The notes under the pieces were generated by a model. The model saw only the letters and a list, made by a program, of their open reading frames with translations. It ran no database searches and was not told the DNA's origin. A stretch of DNA of 48,512 nucleotides from Oscillospiraceae bacterium (GTDB lineage: Bacteria; Bacillota; Clostridia; Monoglobales; Monoglobaceae), in assembly GCA_015068845.1 (NCBI GenBank), contig SVJR01000007.1:1-48512 (forward strand). The letters are read 5' to 3'. Of the stretch, positions 33,733 through 41,554 are shown in pieces. Made by a program: the position numbers and the translations under genes. Numbering within the stretch: the stretch's first letter is position 1; the number at the start of each line of letters is the position of its first letter.

Positions 33733-34189
33733 AATTATCAGTAATTATAACAGTTGATGTTTTATCGTCCCAATCCACATTTTTGCCGAGTGCTTCGGAT
33801 ATAGCACGGACAGGAACAAGTGTTGTTCCAATACCCACAACCTGCGGCGGAACATCAAGATCAATTTTTCTGGTCTCTCCGGTCAAAAGTTCTGTTATAT
33901 CAAAGCTATTTTTGCCGATTTCCATTGCAATAATACTTGTCTTAAAGGTCGCAATAATCAGTTGTGCCTCATCAACCCATTGAACTGTTGCGCCAAGTGT
34001 CTCATAAATCTTGCGCATAGGAACCATTGTTCTTGCATTAATTAGTCTCGCCGGCTCATCAAACTGTATTACTTCACCATTTACGGTGACTGTAACTACT
34101 CTTTCGGCAAAGATATTATCTGGATACCCCATTTGCATTGCCATTGTTATAAGCAAAACAGCTAAAATTAACATTTTAAGTTTTTTCAT
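33731..34189 (-). CDS. secreted copper-amine-oxidase-N-like (stalk) domain protein
   Basis: 152 residues from the ATG at 34189, eight bases after GAGGGG; a GTG three codons earlier is too close to that site. Signal peptide KKLKMLILAVLLITMAMQMG, then one stalk domain: VTVNGEVIQFDEPARLINAR, TMVPMRKIYETLGATVQWVD, TTLVPVRAISEALGKNVDWD. The pattern is common in clostridial surface proteins, where it probably mediates wall or polymer contacts. It sits 12 bp after the four-helix membrane protein gene and is probably co-transcribed. Confidence 0.88.
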   Translation of the reverse strand: MKKLKMLILAVLLITMAMQMGYPDNIFAERVVTVTVNGEVIQFDEPARLINARTMVPMRKIYETLGATVQWVDEAQLIIATFKTSIIAMEIGKNSFDITELLTGETRKIDLDVPPQVVGIGTTLVPVRAISEALGKNVDWDDKTSTVIITDN

Positions 34190-34201
34190 AGGTTTCACCC
34201 C

Positions 34202-34645
34202 TCAATATCCGCGAAATCGATTTTTTCCGCGAGGTCTTGATGCAATCGGAACTATAATTATGAAAAAGATCATAATTAAATTGACCAGAACTGCCGATGT
34301 AACCTTACTTACATCAAAAATTGTGAACATCTTATATGGCAGAAATATATATGTATATATCGGTTCAACATTTTTCACCGCCATTGTGATATTGGCAGCA
34401 GCATAAAGCAGAGAAACCGCAATGTTTATCACATAATAGTCTATCGGGTCAAAAGTAAAGCTCCACTGCTCCGCAAGACAACTGCAAAAATGTATTATAT
34501 GCAGCGTAATGCAAAGCAGCATTACCAAAAATACAACCGCTTTTGTTGTTGTATCAACCACATTGAGCAAAAAGCAAGTACAAAGAACCGAGGTCAAAAT
34601 ACCTACTGAAAAATGTTCTATGAGCCGTCTTAGAAATAATGCCAT
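34202..34645 (-). CDS. membrane protein of unknown function
   Basis: 147 residues with four hydrophobic segments (about 14-30, 34-55, 68-88, 116-136) and a basic tail SRPRGKNRFRGY. It follows GAGGA with 7-base spacing. No family recognised. It lies immediately downstream of a large terminator and shares a transcript with the stalk-domain gene; its promoter is not evident in the 37 bp in front. Confidence 0.7.
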   Translation of the reverse strand: MALFLRRLIEHFSVGILTSVLCTCFLLNVVDTTTKAVVFLVMLLCITLHIIHFCSCLAEQWSFTFDPIDYYVINIAVSLLYAAANITMAVKNVEPIYTYIFLPYKMFTIFDVSKVTSAVLVNLIMIFFIIIVPIASRPRGKNRFRGY

Positions 34646-34682
34646 TTGCTCTTCCTCACTTTCTGTCTCTATTTACTCAAAA

Positions 34683-34745
34683 AGGCTGTCCGCTCTGGGA
34701 TTCTTAGCCACACGGGGAAATCCCCACTCCCCTTTTACAGACAGC
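34683..34745 (-). terminator. long terminator after the surface-protein operon
   Basis: The outer stem GGCTGTC/GACAGCC encloses an inner GGGGAAATCCCC hairpin, with T5 on the minus strand directly after the stem. Confidence 0.7.
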
Positions 34746-34762
34746 CCTCCGAGCCAAAATTA

Positions 34763-34927
34763 TTACTTGAGTATATCTATACCACTCAAGTCTTCCTCGA
34801 GGTCAGCATAGCTTACCTCATCTACAGTAATTCCCAAAACCTTAAGTGTATCTGCTGCGCTGGTTGTAATAATATTCTCAACATCGAACATACAGATTTC
34901 AACTTCAGGAGCAATATATGTTTTCAT
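34763..34927 (-). CDS. 54-residue peptide of the MKxYxxPxxEIxxFxxxxxITTS type
   Basis: It starts MKTYIAPEVEICMFDVENII and ends DEVSYADLEEDLSGIDILK; very acidic C-terminal half. It follows AAAGGAT. It lies 27 bp after the surface-protein stop and before a large terminator, so it is the second gene of the putative phase-variable operon. Short ORFs with this N-terminal pattern are common beside clostridial surface proteins and resemble peptide precursors, but no modifying enzyme is present. Function unknown. Confidence 0.7.
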   Translation of the reverse strand: MKTYIAPEVEICMFDVENIITTSAADTLKVLGITVDEVSYADLEEDLSGIDILK

Positions 34928-34954
34928 TAGATCAAATCCTTTCTTTTAATTCTG

Positions 34955-37795
34955 TTAATCAGCAAGAATTTTTGAAAACTGACTTGCTGTTACTGCCTTA
35001 GCTTCACCCGCAATTGTGTTGCCGCCCACTATTACATAGGGCAGGCAAACAATATAAGCATCATTCGCTTCCACAGGAATATCTGTTACAACAGCATTAA
35101 AAAGTCCCTCTGCAGTTACAAGCTCAGTACCGGCAGTTGTTCCATCAACAGTAACATTTGTTCCCAATTTATCACTCTGCTTATAGATATACATACCAAA
35201 TGCATCTACCGTTTGGCTTTCCCACTGCTTAAAGAATGCATTAAATGCAATAGCAGATGTTCCGTTAGCATATTTTCCGCCGTCTACAGAAAGAGTAATT
35301 GTATGTTCTCTCTCTACGCTGTATGTACCATCAGCGTTTTCTTCAAGCGCAAAACCAGCCTTAATACCTGCCCAAGATTCCTCACCACTTATCGGCTTAT
35401 GGTCATAAGAGCCGCCTGTAAGCTCAAGCTTACCTGTGTTCGTTCCTTGACGGCCATATATTGTGGTAATTGTTGTACCATTAGATGTAACTGTATTATT
35501 TTTTACTGTTGCTGCTACAAACTGACCGCCGACTTTAGTTTCACCATCAGCTGTAGTTTCTTGTCCGGCAGCACCTACCGTACCAAAAACTGCACCTGCT
35601 TTCTCGTTGGAGCTACCGGTCGATGCAACGGTATTTCCGCTGACAACCGTATTTTCAACAACAACCTTTGTCCAAGCAGCACAGCTTGCGTGACCCATTA
35701 AGCCACCAGCAGAGCCTTTACCGGTAATAACCGAATCTTTTACCGAACATCCTGTAATTGTCAGATTCATAAATACAGGACCATCGTTTCCGTTATAACC
35801 GCCTGCCATACCAATTAAGCCGCCGGTCCAATGTCCGCCTTCAACTCTTGAATTAATTAAGTGGCAATTGTTTAAGGTGATTATTTCACTTGCCTGAGGA
35901 TAACCTATAAATGCACCTACACCAACTGTTCCCGCTGTATCGTCCTTATCATTAACAATATTAGAATCAGCAATGGTGAGATCATTTATAATCAAGCCTG
36001 ATTGGCCTGCCCAGGTTCCGCTGAAGAGCATATTGTTAAGATGAGTAATCTTATGATTGTTACCATTAACAGTAACCTGATGAGCCGCAGGCTTCACCGC
36101 TCCATTCACCGATACAGGAGTCCAATTCACTCCTTCAAGGTCAATGTCTGTGAGGATTTCTACAGTCACATCTTCTCCTGCTGTAACAGCTGCATTAAGT
36201 GCATCCTGTAAATTGTCATAAGCTGTATTACCTACACACGCTACAACAGCATCACTGTTTATAAAGTGAACCTCTTCACCATCAATGATAACATCGCCAC
36301 CCGCATAGAACATCTGCCAGCCGTTGTCGGCACTGAGAGGAGCACCATCATAGGTACAATCATTAAACACAAGACTGTTTGCTGCAGTTTGGTTTGCATC
36401 AAACTTGTAACCTGTATCGAAGTTGCAACCATTGAATTCAGTGGGCTGATAAGGGCGGCAGTATGCGTAACCTGAGCCTTCGCCAAAAGTACAATTTTCA
36501 AATGTTACAGACTTGTGAACATTTGAAAAGCTGGTCCAACCATTGAGAGTTGAATTTTTAATTGCAACTGTGTGATCCTTGCTGCCTGCATCAGAGTTGA
36601 AAGTATAAATCACATCTTTAAATATGCAGTTATCAATAACTACATCTCCATTTGCACCGGGCATAAATGCGCCTCGCATAGCTCCTGCTATTGTAAGGTT
36701 CTTAACCTCGCCACCTCTCATGGTAATGACACTATCCCATGTGGCGTTAGCACCATTGATGGTGAGTGTCTTGCCGTTGCCGTCGAGGATGTCGCCTGAG
36801 TCAACAATTATACCGGTCTTACCATAACCAGTGCTCTGTGTAGCAGTTGCAGTGATGTCATTCATCATAATAACATTAGCGTTATCCTTAGCAAGAGCAG
36901 CAATAAGTTCTTCGTATGTGGTTACTTTAACAGGACCAGGAAACTTTGCTGCATCAAATACAGTCTGAGCCGCTTCGCTAAGGATATTGTCGGCAAAAGT
37001 TGATTTCACTTCACTGGCATCGTTGAACAAGAGGTTGTTGATCTCATTGTTTTCAATGGTTGCAGTTGCAACATTGTAAACCTTGAATCTTACATCATTA
37101 AAGTCATTGCCAGTAACAACAGGAGAACCACTTACAACATTTACTGTTCTGCCGGACTTGATAATGTTATCCGTGAATGTGACGGCACCACGCAACAGAA
37201 TTACATTTGCTGTAGAAGGGTTCTCAAATGTGCATCCTGTTACAACAAGACCGTCTCTTTCTTCTTCAAAATAAACGGAAGTGCCTTTGGTCTTGAAGGT
37301 ACAGTTTATGATCTTAACGTCACCGGTCTGGGGCATAACACCGTAAGTACAGCCGTCAAAGGTGACGTTTTCGATCGTACCGGTCTTCAGGCCGATAGCA
37401 CCGTCCAAACCGTCAGCATACTTGATGGTAAGATCCTTGATGTTCAATTTTGCAGCATCATAGAACAACCTGCCTCCATTGCCTGCTGATTCAATGCTAT
37501 TAACAGTTAATGTTTTGCCGTTACCGTTAATCGTCAAACCGTTTATATTGAGTGTTATGAGATCTCCATTACCAATAGAAAGATTCTCTGCGAACATAAT
37601 CCACTCATCAACGGTTACGTCACTGAGAAGTTCTACGGTTCCAGCAGGCGCTGCTGCTTTGATTGCAGCCTGAATATCCGTGTAACCAACTCCACCAACA
37701 GTTGCAACGTCTACATCTTCCGCGAATACAACAGTTCCCATTGTTCCCAAAATCATTACAACCGCAATGATTAAGGATAAAACTCTTCTTTTCAT
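34955..37795 (-). CDS. large secreted beta-helix surface protein, putatively phase variable
   Basis: 946 residues from the ATG at 37795 (MKRRVLSLIIAVVMILGTMG, signal peptide cleaved about residue 25). The ORF stays open 96 bp upstream, but through the inverted repeat and terminator, so the upstream start is rejected. Repeated short beta-strand units with Asn ladders (GLTINGNGKTLTVN, KIINCTFKTKGTSVYFEE, NLTIAGAMRGAFMPGANGDV) point to a right-handed parallel beta-helix. Two blocks share the GxxYxDxQxALxAA motif. No LPXTG, SLH or other anchor is visible; the C-terminus is a beta-sandwich-like region ending SQFSKILAD. The promoter is probably supplied by the invertible segment upstream; the ribosome site is weak (AAGAAG). 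Confidence 0.85.
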   Translation of the reverse strand: MKRRVLSLIIAVVMILGTMGTVVFAEDVDVATVGGVGYTDIQAAIKAAAPAGTVELLSDVTVDEWIMFAENLSIGNGDLITLNINGLTINGNGKTLTVNSIESAGNGGRLFYDAAKLNIKDLTIKYADGLDGAIGLKTGTIENVTFDGCTYGVMPQTGDVKIINCTFKTKGTSVYFEEERDGLVVTGCTFENPSTANVILLRGAVTFTDNIIKSGRTVNVVSGSPVVTGNDFNDVRFKVYNVATATIENNEINNLLFNDASEVKSTFADNILSEAAQTVFDAAKFPGPVKVTTYEELIAALAKDNANVIMMNDITATATQSTGYGKTGIIVDSGDILDGNGKTLTINGANATWDSVITMRGGEVKNLTIAGAMRGAFMPGANGDVVIDNCIFKDVIYTFNSDAGSKDHTVAIKNSTLNGWTSFSNVHKSVTFENCTFGEGSGYAYCRPYQPTEFNGCNFDTGYKFDANQTAANSLVFNDCTYDGAPLSADNGWQMFYAGGDVIIDGEEVHFINSDAVVACVGNTAYDNLQDALNAAVTAGEDVTVEILTDIDLEGVNWTPVSVNGAVKPAAHQVTVNGNNHKITHLNNMLFSGTWAGQSGLIINDLTIADSNIVNDKDDTAGTVGVGAFIGYPQASEIITLNNCHLINSRVEGGHWTGGLIGMAGGYNGNDGPVFMNLTITGCSVKDSVITGKGSAGGLMGHASCAAWTKVVVENTVVSGNTVASTGSSNEKAGAVFGTVGAAGQETTADGETKVGGQFVAATVKNNTVTSNGTTITTIYGRQGTNTGKLELTGGSYDHKPISGEESWAGIKAGFALEENADGTYSVEREHTITLSVDGGKYANGTSAIAFNAFFKQWESQTVDAFGMYIYKQSDKLGTNVTVDGTTAGTELVTAEGLFNAVVTDIPVEANDAYIVCLPYVIVGGNTIAGEAKAVTASQFSKILAD

Positions 37796-37824
37796 TTCTG
37801 TCGTCTTCTTTTTGTTAAAATTTT

Positions 37825-37841
37825 GTATCCGTTGTATCTTT
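37825..37841. repeat. 17-bp repeat in the leader of the surface gene
   Basis: GTATCCGTTGTATCTTT. It matches 38159-38175 (GTATCTGTTGTATCTTT) in the same orientation with one difference. After inversion of the intervening segment the two would be inverted relative to each other within one mRNA leader. Confidence 0.7.
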
Positions 37842-37885
37842 CGTAATTTTCGCAAAAAGGCGGTGAAACATTTATGCAAAAAAAG

Positions 37886-37970
37886 AAACATACAACATAA
37901 TCAGTATTATGTGGTAATATCAAGCTCGATATTACGCCATAATATACATTGTGTTGTATGTTTTTTATTT
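37886..37970. terminator. terminator blocking the surface gene in the present orientation
   Basis: The 12-bp outer stem AAACATACAACA (37886-37897) / TGTTGTATGTTT (37952-37963) encloses a second hairpin GTAATATC-AAGCTC-GATATTAC. T-runs flank it on both strands: CTTTTTTT on the minus side, TTTTTTATTT on the plus side. Its left arm is partly outside and its right arm inside the invertible segment. Confidence 0.7.
37891..37917. repeat. left inverted repeat (IRL) of the invertible promoter segment
   Basis: 27 bp, from TACAACATAAT through the core CAGT to ATTATGTGGTAA. It is the reverse complement of 38174-38200 with one mismatch. Internally it has arms around a 6-bp asymmetric core TCAGTA, the design of a tyrosine-recombinase crossover site. 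Confidence 0.85.
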
Positions 37971-38006
37971 AAATGAATAATAAATTGAATATTACTCAAA
38001 TTTTCT

Positions 38007-38071
38007 GCATAGCAAACAAACCAATGTTGTGTAAATTTAAACATTAGTCTTATTTGCTATGCCGTTTTTTT
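38007..38071 (+). terminator. internal terminator-like hairpin of the invertible segment
   Basis: GCATAGCAAA / TTTGCTATGC with inner AATGTT/AACATT, then CGTTTTTTT on the plus strand. In the inverted state it would lie upstream of the promoter and stop transcripts coming from the recombinase gene. Confidence 0.65.
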
Positions 38072-38113
38072 GCCACATATTGACTAAAAATCCCGTACTA
38101 TTAAAAAAACCGT

Positions 38114-38142
38114 TGACAGTGATGCCTTTAAGTGATATAATA
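38114..38142 (+). promoter_or_regulatory. consensus promoter inside the invertible segment
   Basis: TTGACA (38114-38119), 17 bp, TATAAT (38137-38142), a perfect match to consensus. In this orientation it could make only a transcript of roughly 55-60 nt before the terminator formed by the right inverted repeat. Confidence 0.9.
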
Positions 38143-38173
38143 TAGCAGAATTTAATATGTATCTGTTGTATCT

Positions 38174-38200
38174 TTACCACATAATACTGATTATGTGGTA
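38174..38200. repeat. right inverted repeat (IRR) of the invertible promoter segment
   Basis: 27 bp. The sequence TTACCACATAATACTGATTA continues to GTGGTA: arms CCACATAA and TTATGTGG around the 6-bp core TACTGA. Mate of 37891-37917. Confidence 0.85.
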
Positions 38201-38206
38201 TTTTTT
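38176..38206 (+). terminator. terminator formed by the right inverted repeat
   Basis: 10-bp stem ACCACATAAT, 4-nt loop, ATTATGTGGT, then ATTTTTTATTT. It lies about 30 bp downstream of the plus-strand promoter. Confidence 0.8.
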
Positions 38207-38221
38207 ATTTCTGTCGCTTTA

Positions 38222-39061
38222 TCAGCATCTCAAAAGACCTAGTTTTTGAATCTGGACACGGTGAATTTCACCAGATTCCTTTGTGTAAATTCTTGTTGTG
38301 TTTATACTAGAATGTCCCAGAATATCTGCCAAACGGACTATATCCTTTTGCACTGAGTAATAAACCTTTGCAAACAAATGCCGCAAATTGTGGGGAAAGA
38401 CCTTGTTTTTTGAAACACCCGCTGCCTCGCAGAGCTTTTTCATCTCGGACCACACATTTGAACGGTCAAGAGGATTGCCGTTCCGGCTTACAAAAATACT
38501 TCCGCTTTCTATCTTCTGCTGCTTTGCATATTTTGCTAAGGCTTTGCATAAACCTCTTGGCAGAAAAACATATCTTAGCTTTCCCTTGCATCGGATTTCC
38601 GCTGTCTCGTTTTTTAACGATTCAACTGTTATAAATTTCAGTTCGGAAATTCTTATCCCGGTAGAACAAATCGTTTGCAGAAGCAGATGCAGACGGTTTT
38701 GTTTTTTGCCTTTTGCTGCAATTAAGAGTCTGGTATATTCGGCTTTTGTCAGCTCCCTCTCTGCTTTGGCAAATATTTGTTTTTGAATTTTTATTGTTTT
38801 TATGCGAATTTCATACCAATTGCAAAATTCAAAGAAACTATTCAGCGATGAAATTACCGAATTCACGCTCGCTGGAGCATAATTCTGAATAAGGTAGTTT
38901 TTGTAATCAAGCACTTTTTGCTTATTTAGTTCTTCCTTTGCCAGCCATTCCTTAAATGCCATAACATCACGAATATACTTTTCAATTGTTGCTTCGGATT
39001 TTTCCTCTGTACATAGATATTCTTTGTACTTTTGAATTAGGTCATCAGTAATATTTTTCAT
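38222..39061 (-). CDS. tyrosine recombinase (XerC/D-like), candidate invertase
   Basis: 279 residues. The N-terminal SAM-like core-binding domain (about 1-95, SEATIEKYIRDVMAFKEWLA) is followed by a catalytic domain with the expected residues: R137 in STGIRISEL, Lys near 159-161 (CKGK), H224 and R227 in HNLRH, H250 in LGHSS and nucleophile Y259 in TTRIYT. The length matches Xer-type and phase-variation recombinases and lacks the extra N-terminal domain of large phage integrases. Its stop is 22 bp from the right inverted repeat. It is not the housekeeping XerC by context, since no cell-division genes are near. Confidence 0.93.
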   Translation of the reverse strand: MKNITDDLIQKYKEYLCTEEKSEATIEKYIRDVMAFKEWLAKEELNKQKVLDYKNYLIQNYAPASVNSVISSLNSFFEFCNWYEIRIKTIKIQKQIFAKAERELTKAEYTRLLIAAKGKKQNRLHLLLQTICSTGIRISELKFITVESLKNETAEIRCKGKLRYVFLPRGLCKALAKYAKQQKIESGSIFVSRNGNPLDRSNVWSEMKKLCEAAGVSKNKVFPHNLRHLFAKVYYSVQKDIVRLADILGHSSINTTRIYTKESGEIHRVQIQKLGLLRC

Positions 39062-39086
39062 ATTTTTTAACCAACTCCTTTATCAT
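39045..39086 (-). CDS. possible 13-residue leader ORF overlapping the recombinase start
   Basis: MIKELVKKYEKYY, behind a strong CAGGAGGTG 11 bp upstream. Its stop lies 15 bases inside the recombinase gene, whose own AAAGGAG is 13 bases from its ATG. It could tune recombinase translation; there is no evidence beyond the layout. Confidence 0.3.
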   Translation of the reverse strand: MIKELVKKYEKYY

Positions 39087-39137
39087 TAGTTTTAACACCT
39101 CCTGAAAGTTTTATAATTTTTATTATCATCATTATAC

Positions 39138-39167
39138 AAAAAACTGTATCAAAAGATACAGTTTTTT
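39138..39167 (-). terminator. terminator of gpmI
   Basis: AAAAAACTGTATC, 4-nt loop, complement. U-rich on both strands, between gpmI and the recombinase leader. Confidence 0.9.
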
Positions 39168-39172
39168 AAATT

Positions 39173-40708
39173 TTATTTCACAAGAAGGCTTTCGCCGGTC
39201 ATTTCGTCGGGTTTTTCAAGGCCCATAAGGTCAAGCATTGTCGGTGCAAGGTCGGCTAAACGACCGTTCTTTAATTTAGCACCGCTTTCTTCGCCCACCA
39301 TAACAAGCGGAACAACATTGGTTGTGTGTGCGGTGAACACATCGTTTGTTTCGTAGTCGAGCATCTGGTCTGCGTTGCCGTGGTCTGCAGTTATAAGTGC
39401 AACGCCACCCATCTTGAGGATTGCGTCAACTGTTTTGCCGAGGCACTCGTCAACAGTTTCAACAGCCTTTACCGCTGCATCAAACACACCGGTGTGACCT
39501 ACCATATCGCAGTTTGCAAAGTTGAGAACGATTACATCGTACTCGCCGCTCTCAATTCTCTTAACAACCTCGTCAGTTACCTCGTATGCGCTCATTTCGG
39601 GCTGGAGGTCATAGGTTGCGACTTTCGGAGAATTGATAAGTGCTCTGTCCTCGCCGTCGTATACCGATTCAACGCCGCCGTTGAAGAAGAAGGTAACATG
39701 CGCATACTTCTCGGTCTCTGCAATTCTGAGCTGGCGGAGACCCTTGCGGCTGATATATTCGCCAAAGGTATTTTCAAGAGTCTGAGGCTTGAATGCCACA
39801 TCAACATTAGGCATTGATGCATCATACTGGGTCATACATACGAAGTATGTGTTAAAGAATTCACGACTGAAGCCGTCAAAGTCCTTATCAACAATTGTTC
39901 TGGAAATTTCTCTTGCACGGTCGGGTCTGAAGTTGAAGAACACAACTGAATCGTTTGCAGAAATCTTACCGAGAGCTTCACCGTTTTCGTTGGTGATTAC
40001 TGTAGGAACAACAAACTCGTCTGTTACGCCGTCGTTATATGATTTTTTGATTGCGTTAACTGCAGAGGTATCCTTGTTGCCCTCGCCGAGAACCATTGCC
40101 TTGTAGGCTTCTCCAATACGCTCCCAGCGGTTATCTCTATCCATTGCGTAGTATCTGCCCATAACCGATGCAATTTTACCCACACCGATATTTCTGATTT
40201 TTTCAACCAGGGCTTCTGCAAAATCTGCGCCGGAAGTAGGCGAAACATCTCTGCCGTCCATAAAGCAATGAACAAAAACTTTATCAAGGCCGTTTTTCTT
40301 TGCCATCTCAAGCAGACCGTAAAGGTGATTGATATGGCTGTGAACACCGCCGTCCGACAAAAGTCCCATAAAGTGAAGAGCTGTGCCGTTCTTTTTGCAG
40401 TTCTCAACCGCTTTTGAAAGAGCTTCATTTTCAAAAAAGTCGCCGTCTTCGATTGACTTGGTTATTCTGGTAAGCTCCTGATAAACAATTCGACCTGCGC
40501 CGATATTGGTATGGCCTACCTCGGAGTTACCCATCTGGCCTTCAGGGAGGCCTACATCCATGCCCGATGCGTGAACGATTGAGTTGGGGTAGTCCTTAAG
40601 GTACTTGTCCATATTGGGAGTCTTTGCAGTATAAATCGCATTGCCCTCGTGACGCTCGTTCACACCGTAGCCGTCCATTATTATAAGTGCATAGGTTTTT
40701 TTACTCAT
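39173..40708 (-). CDS. gpmI: cofactor-independent phosphoglycerate mutase
   Basis: 511 residues from the ATG at 40708 (MSKKTYALIIMDGYG) with AAAGGA upstream; the ORF extends 8 codons further without a ribosome site. It interconverts 3- and 2-phosphoglycerate using manganese. Motifs: N-terminal IMDGYG metal Asp, the phospho-serine site GQMGNSEVGHTNIGAG, HCFMDGRDV, RPDRAREI, and ALITADHGNADQM with AHTTNVVP near the end. Last gene of pgk-tpiA-gpmI. Confidence 0.97.
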   Translation of the reverse strand: MSKKTYALIIMDGYGVNERHEGNAIYTAKTPNMDKYLKDYPNSIVHASGMDVGLPEGQMGNSEVGHTNIGAGRIVYQELTRITKSIEDGDFFENEALSKAVENCKKNGTALHFMGLLSDGGVHSHINHLYGLLEMAKKNGLDKVFVHCFMDGRDVSPTSGADFAEALVEKIRNIGVGKIASVMGRYYAMDRDNRWERIGEAYKAMVLGEGNKDTSAVNAIKKSYNDGVTDEFVVPTVITNENGEALGKISANDSVVFFNFRPDRAREISRTIVDKDFDGFSREFFNTYFVCMTQYDASMPNVDVAFKPQTLENTFGEYISRKGLRQLRIAETEKYAHVTFFFNGGVESVYDGEDRALINSPKVATYDLQPEMSAYEVTDEVVKRIESGEYDVIVLNFANCDMVGHTGVFDAAVKAVETVDECLGKTVDAILKMGGVALITADHGNADQMLDYETNDVFTAHTTNVVPLVMVGEESGAKLKNGRLADLAPTMLDLMGLEKPDEMTGESLLVK

Positions 40709-40750
40709 TGTAAATTTCCTTTCTTTATCCAAATAAAGTCATTAGACTTA

Positions 40751-40783
40751 ACACAAGGGCGAATCTGTAATTCGCCCTTGTGT
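40751..40783. repeat. perfect 14-bp hairpin between tpiA and gpmI
   Basis: ACACAAGGGCGAAT, loop CTGTA, ATTCGCCCTTGTGT, without a U-run on either strand. It lies inside the glycolytic operon, so it would be transcribed as a stable RNA hairpin (processing or stability element) or is a dispersed palindromic repeat. Confidence 0.6.
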
Positions 40784-40789
40784 ACTACA

Positions 40790-41542
40790 CTACTGTGCTG
40801 CCTTTACGATTACCGCAAAATCTGCACTCTTAAGGCTTGCACCGCCGATAAGACCACCGTCGATATCTGACTTTGCAAGGAGTTCGGCCGCATTAGCTGC
40901 ATTCATACTGCCGCCGTACTGAATTGTAACTTCAGCTGCGCACTTTTCGCAGTAAAGCTCTGCATAAATCTTTCTGATACCTTCGCAAACTTCCTGAGCC
41001 TGCTCTGCAGTTGCAGTTTTACCTGTTCCGATAGCCCAGATAGGCTCGTATGCGATAACAACCTTCTTAGCATCCTCTGCTGCAATACCTGCGAATGCCT
41101 TTTTAACCTGAATTGCAATGAGATCCATTGTAATTCCTGCTTCTCTTTCTTCAAGGCTTTCACCAACGCAGACAATCGGGATAAGACCCTTTTCAAGAGC
41201 CTTTTTGGTTTTGAGGTTAACAGTCTCGTCGGTCTCTGCAAAGTACTGTCTCCTCTCGGAGTGACCGATAATTACATAGTCAACGCCGAGGTCAATAAGC
41301 ATATCTGCACTCACTTCGCCTGTGAATGCGCCCTTATCCTCGAAATGAAGGTTCTCTGCACCGATTTTAACATGTGTATCCTTTGCTGCGCGTACTGCTT
41401 CTGAAAGGCAAACATAGGGTGTGCAGCATACAACCTCACACTTTGCGCCTTCAGTTGCTGCAGCAACTTCTTTTACAAAATCATAGGTTTCGCTGGGAAG
41501 CTTGTTCATCTTCCAGTTACCTGCAATAATATACTTACCCAT
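40790..41542 (-). CDS. tpiA: triosephosphate isomerase
   Basis: 250 residues. It interconverts dihydroxyacetone phosphate and glyceraldehyde 3-phosphate. Motifs: GNWKMNK (N9, K11), [12 protein letters not shown] with the catalytic His, [17 protein letters not shown] with the catalytic Glu, YGGSM and the phosphate-binding [10 protein letters not shown]. Starts behind AAGGAGA, 12 bp after pgk. Confidence 0.98.
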   Translation of the reverse strand: MGKYIIAGNWKMNKLPSETYDFVKEVAAATEGAKCEVVCCTPYVCLSEAVRAAKDTHVKIGAENLHFEDKGAFTGEVSADMLIDLGVDYVIIGHSERRQYFAETDETVNLKTKKALEKGLIPIVCVGESLEEREAGITMDLIAIQVKKAFAGIAAEDAKKVVIAYEPIWAIGTGKTATAEQAQEVCEGIRKIYAELYCEKCAAEVTIQYGGSMNAANAAELLAKSDIDGGLIGGASLKSADFAVIVKAAQ

Positions 41543-41554
41543 CTTAATTTCTCC

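Larger units (their letters stand above)
37918..38173. mobile_element. putative invertible promoter segment (read here in OFF orientation)
   Basis: 256 bp between the two inverted repeats. It contains the right arm of one terminator, a second terminator-like hairpin and a consensus promoter that here points right, away from the surface gene and towards the 3' end of the recombinase. There is no coding content. Together with the repeats it accounts for the whole 426-bp gap 37796-38221. Confidence 0.78.

Noticed and set aside
37796-37891. Upstream start extending the surface protein by 32 residues
   Set aside because: It would translate through the terminator hairpin and put a basic stretch before a normal signal peptide; the ATG at 37795 gives a standard signal sequence.
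38222-39061. Recombinase as a phage or island integrase
   Set aside because: No phage genes, no att-like tRNA nearby, and short Xer-like architecture; the inverted repeats beside it explain it better as an invertase. It is also too distant to belong obviously to the agr island.
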